From Corynebacterium macginleyi (GTDB lineage: Bacteria; Actinomycetota; Actinomycetes; Mycobacteriales; Mycobacteriaceae): DNA of 64,000 nucleotides. Of the stretch, positions 33,604 to 42,054 are shown in pieces. The stretch is from assembly GCF_003688935.1 (NCBI RefSeq), contig NZ_REGE01000012.1, positions 1-64,000 of the forward strand, written 5' to 3'. The notes under the pieces are model-generated. The model was not told the DNA's origin. It saw nothing but the letters and a program-made list of their open reading frames with translations, and searched no databases. Every line of letters starts with the position of its first letter. The stretch's first letter is position 1. The translations under genes and the position numbers were made by a program.

Positions 33604-34206
33604 ATGGTGCTAATCGGATTAACCGGGGGAATCGGCAGTGGGAAATCTACGGTAGCGCGAATGTGCGCCCAGCGCGGCTGGCGCGTCGTAGACGCAGACC
33701 GCATTGCGCGGGATATCGTCGAGCCAGGCCAACCAGCATTAGCAGAGCTAGCTCAGGAATTTGGCCAGGATATTCTGCAGGAAGATGGCAGCCTTAACCG
33801 CAAGGAACTTGCCCACCGAGCATTCGTGGATACGGAACGCACGCAACTTTTGAATTCGATTACCCACCCGCGCATCCAAGAAGAGACCCAGCGACAATTT
33901 GTCGCCGCGCGCGAAGAAGCTGTTGATTTTACGGTCTATGATATGCCGCTGCTTGTAGATAATGGACTGGAAGGGGACATGGATTTTGTCATCGTCGTTG
34001 ATGTGAATCCAGAAGAACGCGTGCGTCGACTCGTGGAATTCCGCGGACTCGATGAAGTAGACGCGCGCAAAAGGATTAACGCTCAGATCTCAGATCACGA
34101 GCGCCTAGCGGCAGCAACCCATGTCATAGACAACAACGGCACTCTGAAACAACTGGCTGAACGCGCCGCTGCGGTCTGCGACGACATCGAAGCGGTGTCC
34201 TCTTAA
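33604..34206 (+). CDS. coaE: Dephospho-CoA kinase
   Basis: Last step of coenzyme A synthesis. The 200-residue P-loop kinase begins VLIGLTGGIGSGKSTVARM. It has the dephospho-CoA-binding VVDADRIARDIVEPGQPAL segment, and THPRIQEE and MPLLVDNGLE in the middle. No ribosome site is present. Instead TAGTCT (33590-33595) lies 8 bases before the ATG, just beyond the ptsG terminator, so the message is probably leaderless. Length is at the short end of the actinobacterial range, many of which carry an extra C-terminal GrpB-like domain that is absent here. Confidence 0.93.
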   Translation: MVLIGLTGGIGSGKSTVARMCAQRGWRVVDADRIARDIVEPGQPALAELAQEFGQDILQEDGSLNRKELAHRAFVDTERTQLLNSITHPRIQEETQRQFVAAREEAVDFTVYDMPLLVDNGLEGDMDFVIVVDVNPEERVRRLVEFRGLDEVDARKRINAQISDHERLAAATHVIDNNGTLKQLAERAAAVCDDIEAVSS

Positions 34207-34281
34207 CCTTAACCTTTTAGGTAAGTAGCGTTAATGTATTTTCCTTTTAACGTTTACTTTTGACCCCTACTCTGTTGGAAC

Positions 34282-34644
34282 GTGGGAACTTGGGGAACTG
34301 GACCATTTGATAATCACGCGGCGCGGGACATACTCGCTAGCCTGCGGGATGGTTCCTTTGATCTCCGGCATTTTCAGAGATCGTGCAGCACGGGAGTGCT
34401 CGATTCTGATGAAGCTGAAGCAGTCATCGCATTAGGTGCGCTGACGAAGCTACCTGCCGATCGCCTGCCGGAAGGTGTAGCCCCGCGGGATTTGGCTTCT
34501 TTGTACACCCCGCAATCCAAGGCGTGGCTGCGCCGACGTATCAACCAGGCGATGTGCTCTGATTCTTCATCGGTTTACGCGTTGTGGGAACCGACGGGGC
34601 AACTCGACCAATGGCTGCACACAGCCCAAGCCGCACTGCCGTGA
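34282..34644 (+). CDS. DUF4259 protein
   Basis: A 120-residue soluble protein beginning MGTWGTGPFDNHAARDILASL. The GTWGxGPFDND-type start is the signature of DUF4259, whose role is unknown. The rest is helical with no obvious catalytic motif. TACTCT (34268-34273) stands 8 bases before GTG 34282, so a leaderless start is likely; GTTGGAA nearby could act as a weak ribosome site. It lies alone between coaE and uvrB, both of which have their own promoters. Confidence 0.75.
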   Translation: MGTWGTGPFDNHAARDILASLRDGSFDLRHFQRSCSTGVLDSDEAEAVIALGALTKLPADRLPEGVAPRDLASLYTPQSKAWLRRRINQAMCSDSSSVYALWEPTGQLDQWLHTAQAALP

Positions 34645-34683
34645 AATGGCTAGCAGGCGCGTACACGCAGTAAAATAGCGGGT

Positions 34684-36777
34684 ATGGCTTTCGCTGCTGA
34701 ACATCCCCTTATTCCCAATTCTGAACACCGCGTGGTAGGTGAGGTTGAACGCACCCCCGGTAGATTTCAGGTCGTTTCTGAGTACGAACCCGCGGGTGAC
34801 CAGCCCGCGGCTATCAAGGAACTTGATGAGCGTCTCAACCGTAACGAACGAGACGTTGTCCTCATGGGTGCTACGGGTACCGGTAAATCCGCGACGGCTG
34901 CGTGGCTGATTGAAAAGCAGCAGCGGCCCACGCTAGTCATGGCACCCAATAAAACCTTGGCCGCACAGCTGGCCAATGAACTGCGCCAATTATTGCCCAA
35001 TAACGCGGTGGAATACTTTGTCTCCTATTATGACTACTACCAGCCAGAAGCTTATATCGCGCAGACTGATACCTATATTGAAAAAGACTCGTCTATCAAT
35101 GAAGATGTCGAGCGCCTGCGCCACTCAGCGACTTCCGGATTGCTCTCGCGGCGCGATGTCGTGGTAGTTTCTTCGGTCTCGTGCATTTACGGTCTGGGTA
35201 CACCGCAATCCTATTTGGACCGTTCTGTCATTATCGCCATTGATGAGGAGCTTGATAGGGATCGCTTCCTCAGGCTGCTGGTGGATATTCAGTACGAGCG
35301 CAACGATGTGGGCTTTACCCGTGGTACCTTCCGTGTCAAGGGAGATACGGTCGATATCATCCCGGCCTATGAGGAACGCGCGGTTCGCATCGAGTTCTTC
35401 GGCGATGATATCGATTCCCTGTACTATATCCACCCAGTGACAGGTGATGTGATCGAGCAGGTCGATGAAGTGCGAATTTTCCCCGCGACGCACTATGTGG
35501 CCGGTCCAGAGCGCATGGAAAAGGCCGTGGCCGATATCAAGGAAGAATTGGCTGAGCGCCTAGAGGAACTTGAAAACCGCGGTAAGCTGCTTGAAGCACA
35601 ACGGTTGCGCATGCGCACGGAATATGACCTGGAGATGATCGAGCAGGTGGGGTTCTGCTCCGGTATTGAGAACTACTCTCGTCACGTGGATGGCCGCCCT
35701 GCCGGGTCCGCGCCAGCTACGCTCTTGGATTATTTTCCAGAGGACTTTCTTACTATCATCGACGAGTCCCATGTGACCGTGCCGCAGATTGGCGGCATGT
35801 ACGAGGGCGATATGTCGCGCAAGCGAAACTTGGTGGAATTTGGCTTCCGCCTTCCCTCCGCAGTGGATAACCGGCCACTGACCTTTGATGAGTTTGAAGA
35901 GCGCGTCGGCCAAACCGTCTATATGTCCGCGACCCCGGGAGATTTTGAGCTGACTTCCTCCGGCGGCGAGTTTGTCGAGCAGGTCATTCGCCCGACTGGC
36001 TTGGTAGATCCCAAGGTGTCGGTAAAACCAACCAAGGGCCAGATTGATGACCTCATTGACGAGATCCGCGGGCGCATTGCAGCTAAGGAGCGCGTATTGG
36101 TCACTACCTTGACTAAGCGCATGGCAGAGGATCTCACAGATTACCTGTTGGAGCAGGGGATTAAGGTCCGTTACCTGCATTCGGATATCGATACGCTGCA
36201 GCGCGTGGAACTCCTACGCCAATTGCGGTTGGGTGAATTCGATGTGCTCGTCGGCATTAACCTCTTGCGTGAGGGCTTGGATCTGCCCGAGGTTTCGCTG
36301 GTCGCCATCCTCGATGCGGATAAGGAGGGGTTCTTGCGCTCTACCACCTCGCTCATCCAGACCATTGGTCGCGCTGCGCGTAATGTTTCCGGCGAGGTTA
36401 TTATGTACGCCGATAAAGTAACCGATTCGATGCGAGAAGCCATTGATGAAACGGAGCGTCGCCGCGAGAAACAGATTGCCTATAACAAGGAACACGGCGT
36501 GGATCCGCAGCCGCTGCGCAAGAAGATCGCCGATATCTTGGATCAGGTCTATGAAAACAACGGGGGAGAGCCAGCTGAGTTGGACCCTTCAGCGATGGTG
36601 GAAAAGCGCGATGTTTCCACTATGGCCACCGGTGAGGTCGAAGCGCTCATTAGTGACCTGCAGGCACAGATGGGCGCTGCCGCGCGCGAGCTGAAATTTG
36701 AGCTGGCAGGTCGGCTGCGCGATGAGATTGCGGATTTGAAAAAGGAACTGCGCGGGCTGAAGGACGCCGGAATATAA
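34684..36777 (+). CDS. uvrB: UvrABC excinuclease subunit B
   Basis: Damage-verification helicase of nucleotide-excision repair, 697 residues. It has Walker [17 protein letters not shown], the damage-probing beta-hairpin [15 protein letters not shown] and Walker [10 protein letters not shown]. Helicase motifs include SATPGDFEL and [11 protein letters not shown]-terminal UVR helical hairpin ([20 protein letters not shown]) contacts UvrC. TAAAAT at 34671-34676 lies 7 bases before the ATG, giving a leaderless start. The partner uvrA is 5 kb away in the same direction; uvrC is outside the window. Confidence 0.96.
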   Translation: MAFAAEHPLIPNSEHRVVGEVERTPGRFQVVSEYEPAGDQPAAIKELDERLNRNERDVVLMGATGTGKSATAAWLIEKQQRPTLVMAPNKTLAAQLANELRQLLPNNAVEYFVSYYDYYQPEAYIAQTDTYIEKDSSINEDVERLRHSATSGLLSRRDVVVVSSVSCIYGLGTPQSYLDRSVIIAIDEELDRDRFLRLLVDIQYERNDVGFTRGTFRVKGDTVDIIPAYEERAVRIEFFGDDIDSLYYIHPVTGDVIEQVDEVRIFPATHYVAGPERMEKAVADIKEELAERLEELENRGKLLEAQRLRMRTEYDLEMIEQVGFCSGIENYSRHVDGRPAGSAPATLLDYFPEDFLTIIDESHVTVPQIGGMYEGDMSRKRNLVEFGFRLPSAVDNRPLTFDEFEERVGQTVYMSATPGDFELTSSGGEFVEQVIRPTGLVDPKVSVKPTKGQIDDLIDEIRGRIAAKERVLVTTLTKRMAEDLTDYLLEQGIKVRYLHSDIDTLQRVELLRQLRLGEFDVLVGINLLREGLDLPEVSLVAILDADKEGFLRSTTSLIQTIGRAARNVSGEVIMYADKVTDSMREAIDETERRREKQIAYNKEHGVDPQPLRKKIADILDQVYENNGGEPAELDPSAMVEKRDVSTMATGEVEALISDLQAQMGAAARELKFELAGRLRDEIADLKKELRGLKDAGI

Positions 36778-36817
36778 CAGTGTGCCCAGTATTCCAGTGA
36801 TGTTCTTCCCCCCTAAA

Positions 36818-36871
36818 AGGGCGCAAATCTACAACCGGGAGGCTTGTTGATTTTGCGCCCTGACTATACTG
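36818..36871 (+). promoter_or_regulatory. Large palindrome overlapping the promoter of the usp genes
   Basis: AGGGCGCAAA (36818-36827) pairs perfectly with TTTGCGCCCT (36852-36861); the interior pairs again (ACAA/TTGT). Directly after it comes TATACT (36866-36871), a good -10 for the first usp gene, and TTGTTG inside the loop is 16 bases upstream as a -35. There is no T-run, so this looks like an operator or a structured promoter region and not a plain uvrB terminator. Confidence 0.5.
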
Positions 36872-36931
36872 GTGCCGAGTTAATAAACCGGTTCAATGTG
36901 CCGACCTAGTAATTCACCAGCAAGGAGAATC

Positions 36932-37384
36932 ATGCTTACGTATCACACCATCGCCGTCGGTACCGATGGCTCTGAAACTTCCCTGCGCGCAGTGCGTTCG
37001 GCGGCATCAATGGCTCGGGCATACGATGCCAAACTCATCATCATCTCTGCTGCCTATAACCATTCGGGTTCCATGCTCGGTGCCCCCAGCGGTGAGGGAT
37101 CCAGGTTACCTGTTGTCAGTGAGGAAATGGCTGATACCTACTTGACGAATGCGCAGCGGATAGCCGAGTCCGAAGGCGCGGACAATATTGAAGTCATCAC
37201 CACCTCCGGTGACCCAGTAAATGCCTTGATTGAGGCTACGGATAAATACGATGTGGAGCTTTTGGTCGTGGGCAACCGCGGCATTAATTCCGTGCGCGGT
37301 CGCGTTTTCGGCTCAGTTCCAACGGAGCTTACTCACAAATCCAAGGTGGATGTCGTAGTGGTTAACACCAGTGAAAAACGCTAA
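36932..37384 (+). CDS. Universal stress protein, first of tandem pair
   Basis: A 150-residue single UspA domain. It starts IAVGTDGSETSLRAVRSAASMA and ends with the ATP-binding pattern VVGNRGINSVRGRVFGSVPTELTHKSKVDVVVVN, which contains the G-x2-G-x9-G-(S/T) signature, so it should bind ATP. Such proteins help cells through starvation, oxidative stress or growth arrest. ATG 36932 follows AAGGAG by 4 bases. A longer in-frame start at 36896 lacks a ribosome site. It is paired with a paralogue 83 bases downstream. Confidence 0.88.
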   Translation: MLTYHTIAVGTDGSETSLRAVRSAASMARAYDAKLIIISAAYNHSGSMLGAPSGEGSRLPVVSEEMADTYLTNAQRIAESEGADNIEVITTSGDPVNALIEATDKYDVELLVVGNRGINSVRGRVFGSVPTELTHKSKVDVVVVNTSEKR

Positions 37385-37467
37385 TCATTTCTCATTGTTA
37401 CACTTGAAATACCGCCAAGTAGGCACAGTAGAAAAGTTCGGTTACACACCCACAAAGAAAGGTCATC

Positions 37468-37908
37468 ATGAGCGATTACAGCACGATTGTTGTCGGTACT
37501 GACGGTTCCAAGTCCTCTCTCCTTGCCGTGGAGCGAGCAGCCAAAATTGCCGCTGCATTCGATGCCACGCTGATCATCGGCTGTGCTTACTACGAGAATC
37601 AAGAGCAAGCCTCGAAAACCTTGCGCCAGGATTCCGTCACTATTCTTGGTGACGAGAAAGCCCAAGCTAACCTGCAGGCAGGCAAAGAGAAAGCGGAAAA
37701 GCATGGGGTTTCCAAAGTGGAAACTGCAGTCCGCCCTGGAACGCCGGTGCAAGCCTTGATGTCTATCGTCAATGACAACGATGCAGACCTGCTCATCGTC
37801 GGTAACCGCGGCATTAATTCGCTGACCGGCCGTCTGCTCGGCTCGGTGCCAGCAGATGTAGCGCGTCAATCCGACTGCGACGTTATGATCGTTCACACCG
37901 TCAATTAA
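37468..37908 (+). CDS. Universal stress protein, second of tandem pair
   Basis: A 146-residue UspA-domain paralogue of the preceding gene. It starts IVVGTDGSKSSLLAVERAAKIA and ends LIVGNRGINSLTGRLLGSVPADVARQSDCDVMIV with the ATP-binding glycines intact. The two share the NRGIN loop and likely arose by duplication; they may form heterodimers. The ribosome site is AAAGG, about 6 bases before ATG. A large hairpin follows at 37922. It is convergent with the HelD-like gene. Confidence 0.88.
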   Translation: MSDYSTIVVGTDGSKSSLLAVERAAKIAAAFDATLIIGCAYYENQEQASKTLRQDSVTILGDEKAQANLQAGKEKAEKHGVSKVETAVRPGTPVQALMSIVNDNDADLLIVGNRGINSLTGRLLGSVPADVARQSDCDVMIVHTVN

Positions 37909-37921
37909 TCGAGTTTTTCTT

Positions 37922-37964
37922 AACCCACCGCAGCGAGTTCCTCACCGGAATCGCGCGGTGGGTT
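37922..37964 (+). terminator. Hairpin between usp and the HelD-like gene
   Basis: AACCCACCGC pairs perfectly with GCGGTGGGTT, and the loop pairs again (GCGA-TTCC with GGAA-TCGC, one bulged G). Only a weak T-tract follows on either side, but its position between convergent genes makes a two-way terminator the best reading. Confidence 0.7.
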
Positions 37965-37981
37965 GTGTGATCCTTGCGGAG

Positions 37982-40249
37982 CTAGATCAGATCGCCCGTA
38001 TCTCCTACTAGAGTCAGCGTTTGCGTAGCCCGGGTGATACAGACGTATAGATTCTGTAGCCCCTGCGGGGAGGTCGCGACAATCTCGAGGGGGTTGAGAA
38101 CAACGACGTTATCGAATTCGAGCCCCTTGACGGATTCGGCGTTCGTGGCATCAATAACCGCAGTGAGTCGGCCGTCCTCCTCGGTAAAAATGCCGGGGGT
38201 ATACCCCGCATCCTCAAGCCGGCGCACCGGCACGCCATCGCGAATGGCAAATGCAGGAATAGCGTCCGGATCGATGGATGCCAAAAGGCCGTTGGCAAGC
38301 TCGGTAATAGGTTCAGGGGTGCGGTAGTTGACGGTGAGGAGGTGGTGGCGGAAGCGCTGCGCGACGAAAGGCTCCAAGGCCTCGCCCCAGTCATCCACGC
38401 CGGCGGGAGAGCTCGTCTGCGAGGTATCGCCCACCAGCGTCATCCATCGCGACGGGCAGCGGCGGAAGAGCATTCGCCATTCCATTGGGGTAAGCTCCTG
38501 GGCCTCATCCACGATAATGTGTCCAAAAGCCCAGGTGTGATCTTCCCGTGCGCGCTCTGCGGTGGTGCGCGTATCCTGCACCTTCTGGCGCTGCGCCAGG
38601 GTTTCCGCATCAATCACGTCGTGTGCGGAAAGAATTTCCGCCTCGAACATATCATCGTCGTTATCGGTCGATTCAGAGGAAGAAAGGATATCCAACGCAT
38701 CTTCTGCATCCGCGATCTGTGCGCGCCATTCGGCCTCTTTGGCTGCTTTCTTCTCCTCGGGATTGGGCAGGCCTACGAGGACGGCCAACTCATCCAAAAG
38801 AGCAGTATCGGAAGCGGTCCAGGCGTAGCCATCGGGACGGTACAAGGCGGCCTGGGTCTCCTCATCGTAGCCACGGGCAGCCGAGGCGATGAGTTCACGG
38901 GAAGACAACAATGCGGCGAGAACTTCGGACGGATCAAGCTCGGGCCAAAAAACATCGATGCAGTTGATAACAGATTCATCATTGGCAAGATCATCGTGGA
39001 ATTGATCCACATCCGCGCGGCTCAAGAGGTTTTCCCCGCCCAACGGATCCGTTCCCACCTTGTTGGCCATCTCTTGGGCCAAATCCTCAACGAAGTGCTC
39101 GATGAACGCCTCGCGCGCTTGGTTATGCGGCTTGCGGGCGCGGCGGGCGCGAGTGCGCGCTCTTTTCACCATTGATGGGGTGATGGTCAGTGGCAAGCCA
39201 TCCACGGTAATGTCCCGGGGTACATTCGGCACCTGCTGATAATCTTTTACTGCAGCATTAAGGATTTCTGCCATGGCCTCACTGCCTTTAATTTCGCGGC
39301 CCAGAAGTCCCTCGGTATGGATGGGGGTGATGCCGGGAAATAAATCACCGATGGTAGACAGCACAACGCCGGTCTCACCGAGCTCTGGCAGGACGCGAGA
39401 AATATAGTCCAAAAAGTTGGTATTAGGTCCAACGATAAGCACACCGGTGGAAGATAGCAGCTCGCGATGGGTATAGAGCAAGTAAGCTACGCGGTGCAGG
39501 GCGACGGCGGTTTTGCCGGTGCCGGGGCCGCCTTCGACGACCATGACGCCGCGGGTATTATCTCGGATGATCTCGTCTTGCTCGCGCTGGATTGTTTCCA
39601 CGATGGAGGACATGTGTCCCGTGCGGGCGCGTTGGATCGCAAAATACAGGGCGGATTCGCTCGCCACGCCTGCTTCCTCCTCGCGCACCCCCGGGCCGTC
39701 CAATGCTTCGTCGTTGACCTCCGTGACCGTGCGGCCGGTCATGCGGATCTGGCGGCGCGTGTGTACACCTTCGGGCTGGGCCGTGGTGGCGAGGTAGAAG
39801 GGGCGGGCCATGGGTGCACGCCAATCCAAAAGGAGCGTGCGGTAGTTGTCTTCGCGCGCATCCAAACCCATGCGGCCAATATAGCGGCGATCGAGTCCTT
39901 CTTCGGTGGGGTTATCGCCGGCCGCATCGATATCGATGCGGCCGAAAACAAGCCCCATCTGTGCGACGTTGAGGCGGTCTAATTTAGCCTGGAGGCCGTG
40001 GTATTCCGTTTCGCGGCGCACGAGGGCATCGGCATCGGGAGTCGCCGGGTCGACCTCGGCCTGGACCTCGTTCAAGCGTGCGTTTGCTGCGGCCACTTCG
40101 TCATCGAGGCGGTTGAAAAGGCCATCGACATAGTTTTGTTCTGCTTCGATGGTCGAAATTCCAGCGTTTTCCGTGTGGTCTCCTGAACTGGTTGAGGATG
40201 CAGCAGCAGGAGAATGCGTGGCTGGAGATTTCTTCGGTGCGAAGTTCAC
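37982..40249 (-). CDS. HelD/HelR-like RNA polymerase-associated ATPase
   Basis: A 755-residue UvrD-like superfamily 1 protein. The order is an N-terminal coiled coil (EAEQNYVDGLFNRLDDEVAAA, with an acidic helix that enters the polymerase channel in relatives), then the 1A domain with Walker A VVEGGPGTGKTAVALHRVAYL. A long inserted middle arm follows, then Walker B HIIVDEAQELTPMEWRML and the C-terminal NYRTPEPI and SVKGLEFDNVVVL motifs. This layout is that of actinobacterial HelD/HelR, which removes stalled RNA polymerase from DNA and in some species protects against rifamycins. GTG 40249 follows AGGAG by 4-5 bases. Upstream frame extension lacks signals. Confidence 0.85.
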   Translation of the reverse strand: MNFAPKKSPATHSPAAASSTSSGDHTENAGISTIEAEQNYVDGLFNRLDDEVAAANARLNEVQAEVDPATPDADALVRRETEYHGLQAKLDRLNVAQMGLVFGRIDIDAAGDNPTEEGLDRRYIGRMGLDAREDNYRTLLLDWRAPMARPFYLATTAQPEGVHTRRQIRMTGRTVTEVNDEALDGPGVREEEAGVASESALYFAIQRARTGHMSSIVETIQREQDEIIRDNTRGVMVVEGGPGTGKTAVALHRVAYLLYTHRELLSSTGVLIVGPNTNFLDYISRVLPELGETGVVLSTIGDLFPGITPIHTEGLLGREIKGSEAMAEILNAAVKDYQQVPNVPRDITVDGLPLTITPSMVKRARTRARRARKPHNQAREAFIEHFVEDLAQEMANKVGTDPLGGENLLSRADVDQFHDDLANDESVINCIDVFWPELDPSEVLAALLSSRELIASAARGYDEETQAALYRPDGYAWTASDTALLDELAVLVGLPNPEEKKAAKEAEWRAQIADAEDALDILSSSESTDNDDDMFEAEILSAHDVIDAETLAQRQKVQDTRTTAERAREDHTWAFGHIIVDEAQELTPMEWRMLFRRCPSRWMTLVGDTSQTSSPAGVDDWGEALEPFVAQRFRHHLLTVNYRTPEPITELANGLLASIDPDAIPAFAIRDGVPVRRLEDAGYTPGIFTEEDGRLTAVIDATNAESVKGLEFDNVVVLNPLEIVATSPQGLQNLYVCITRATQTLTLVGDTGDLI

Positions 40250-40339
40250 GAGACTCCTCAGAATGAAACATGAAAAATACGGGAGGGCACGCATTCGCGT
40301 GCGCTGAAGGGGAAGTTCGAGTTTAGACCTTGCCGCGAC

Positions 40340-40376
40340 AAAGAACAACGGCCCAGCGTAAGAGGCTGGGCCGTTG
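40340..40376 (-). terminator. Terminator after the DoxX gene
   Basis: On the minus strand CAACGGCCCAGC pairs perfectly with GCTGGGCCGTTG (12 bp), followed by TTCTTT. It lies between the DoxX gene and the HelD-like gene and separates their transcripts. Confidence 0.9.
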
Positions 40377-40392
40377 AGCGTGTTGAGTCGAT

Positions 40393-41310
40393 TTACTTAG
40401 CGCGCTTTTCAACCTTCTTAATAGCGGTTTCTATCTTCTTATTAGCCTTCTTTTGCAGCTTGTCTGCCTGCTTGGAAGCTTTGCTAGCGGCGCGCTTGGA
40501 ATCCGCCCTGTTGAGTTTCGAAGCGGCTTTATCAGCGCGCTTTTGTGCCTTGTTCGCAGCCTTGACTGCACCTTTGCGGGCGGTCTTCGCATTGGATTCA
40601 GCGGACTTCAGCCAGTCTTGCTTGTTGTCATCGACGTAAGACTTGGCATCATCGACGTAGGATTTGGCGGTATCGAGAATACCCCGACCGGTGGATTGCC
40701 AATCACCTTTGTTGTCATCTACATAGGCGTGGGCCTTCCGGGATGTTTCGTTGATCCAGCTGCCGGCCTTAGTGGATAATTCGTTGGCGCGAGCAGACAG
40801 CTCCTCGCGCTTTTCCTGAGATTCAGACTTAGTAGGCAGTGCCTGCTGGATTTTCTTATTGGTTCGTTCTCCGACTTTCTGGGCGCGCCAGCGCAGAGAA
40901 GGCTTGCCCTCGGTGTCCTGGGTGGTGATAAAGAGCGCGCCGAGCAGGGCAGTGTTGGTAATGAAGCCGTTGCGACGGCGTTCCTTTTCCTTCTTATTAT
41001 CTGCGGTCCAGAAGTTATTTTTGCTCACCAGGTTGGGCAGGGTAGCGGCAGCCAGCACGGCTGCGGAGGTGCGCGGTGCCTTGCCCAGAGCCAAGGTGGT
41101 TCCTGCACCTATCTTTGCGCCGCCAAGGGCGCGGGTAGTTAGCTCCGGATCGTTGGGAATGAGGTTTTTATAACCGGCGGGGACAAACTTGCGCAGGGTC
41201 TTGAGGAAGCCTTCGGTTTCCTTAGTGTGCTCCGAGGCATTGCGCAGGTCGTCTACCCCTTCCCACACGAATACTGATGCCAGCATGGGGCGGGCAAACT
41301 TGCGAATCAT
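40393..41310 (-). CDS. DoxX-family membrane protein with histone-H1-like lysine tail
   Basis: Residues 1-145 are a DoxX domain: FARPMLASVFVWEGVDDLRN, GAKIGAGTTLALGKAPRTSA, and four predicted helices. The remaining 160 residues are hydrophilic, begin with a coiled-coil-like stretch (EKREELSARANELSTKAGSW), and repeat a KSYVDDAKSYVDDNKQDW unit. The end is Lys/Ala-rich (KAANKAQKRADKAASKLN) and resembles histone H1 tails. DoxX proteins act in redox or membrane-complex roles. The basic tail may bind nucleic acid, acidic polymers or the membrane. The ribosome site AAAGGA precedes ATG 41310. It is probably a single-gene transcript. Confidence 0.8.
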   Translation of the reverse strand: MIRKFARPMLASVFVWEGVDDLRNASEHTKETEGFLKTLRKFVPAGYKNLIPNDPELTTRALGGAKIGAGTTLALGKAPRTSAAVLAAATLPNLVSKNNFWTADNKKEKERRRNGFITNTALLGALFITTQDTEGKPSLRWRAQKVGERTNKKIQQALPTKSESQEKREELSARANELSTKAGSWINETSRKAHAYVDDNKGDWQSTGRGILDTAKSYVDDAKSYVDDNKQDWLKSAESNAKTARKGAVKAANKAQKRADKAASKLNRADSKRAASKASKQADKLQKKANKKIETAIKKVEKRAK

Positions 41311-41387
41311 AGTCCTTTAAGCTCCTTAGCTCGTTTTTCTAGACCAAACGTGTGATTGACCAGTATACGCGGAAATGACCGCTTAGA

Positions 41388-41990
41388 TCACCAACGGCGC
41401 TCCCACCAATCACCCAACTTGGGGCGTTCTTCCCCCAAGGTGGTGGATTTGCCATGCCCGGGGCGAATGATGGCGTCATCCGGGAAATCCTCGAAGATGC
41501 GCTGGGTGACGTCTTTATACAGTCGCACGAAGTCCCCTTCGGAGGTTGTTCGTCCCAGTCCGCCGGGGAAAACGGAATCTCCTACGAAGAGGTTGGTGAC
41601 ACCGTCAACGGTAGCCACGAGCGCGACGCCGCCGGGGGTATGGCCGCGCAGGATGATGACCGGCAACTTCATGCCGGCAAACTCGATGGAATCGCCCTCA
41701 CGCAGTTCGACGTCCACATCTTCTGGAATGGCGGGCGAATCAATAAAGGAGGCGTAGTGCTTTGCTTTGGTGGTTTGCAAGATCTCGCCCAAAGCGCGCA
41801 CATGATCCCAGTGGCGGTGCGTGGTGAGAACGGCGGTGATGTCAACGCCCGCTTCGTGAGCCATGTCAAGGATGGCGGGGGCATCATCAGCAGCATCGAC
41901 AAGCAAGCCTTCATCGCCCGCTGTCAGCAGGTAGCAGTTATTGTCCATCTCTGAAACGGAAATTTGGTGAAGTTGTAGCTCGTTAGTCAT
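41388..41990 (-). CDS. Metallo-beta-lactamase-fold hydrolase (glyoxalase II-like)
   Basis: A 200-residue protein with the metal-binding signature [11 protein letters not shown] (HxHxDH) near residue 62, [10 protein letters not shown] and [13 protein letters not shown] later, and a final PGHG near residue 180. These are all the ligands for a two-metal site. Substrate is unknown; hydroxyacylglutathione or other thioester hydrolysis is the usual guess, but corynebacteria lack glutathione and use mycothiol. Start ATG 41990 is preceded by GGAAGG and, 7 bases upstream, by TAAGCT, so it may be leaderless. It is divergent from uvrA. Confidence 0.82.
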   Translation of the reverse strand: MTNELQLHQISVSEMDNNCYLLTAGDEGLLVDAADDAPAILDMAHEAGVDITAVLTTHRHWDHVRALGEILQTTKAKHYASFIDSPAIPEDVDVELREGDSIEFAGMKLPVIILRGHTPGGVALVATVDGVTNLFVGDSVFPGGLGRTTSEGDFVRLYKDVTQRIFEDFPDDAIIRPGHGKSTTLGEERPKLGDWWERRW

Positions 41991-42054
41991 ACCTTCCAGC
42001 TTACGGGTACATTCGAGGGGAGAATAAAATCTAGGATCTGGAGGCTGGAGCTCA

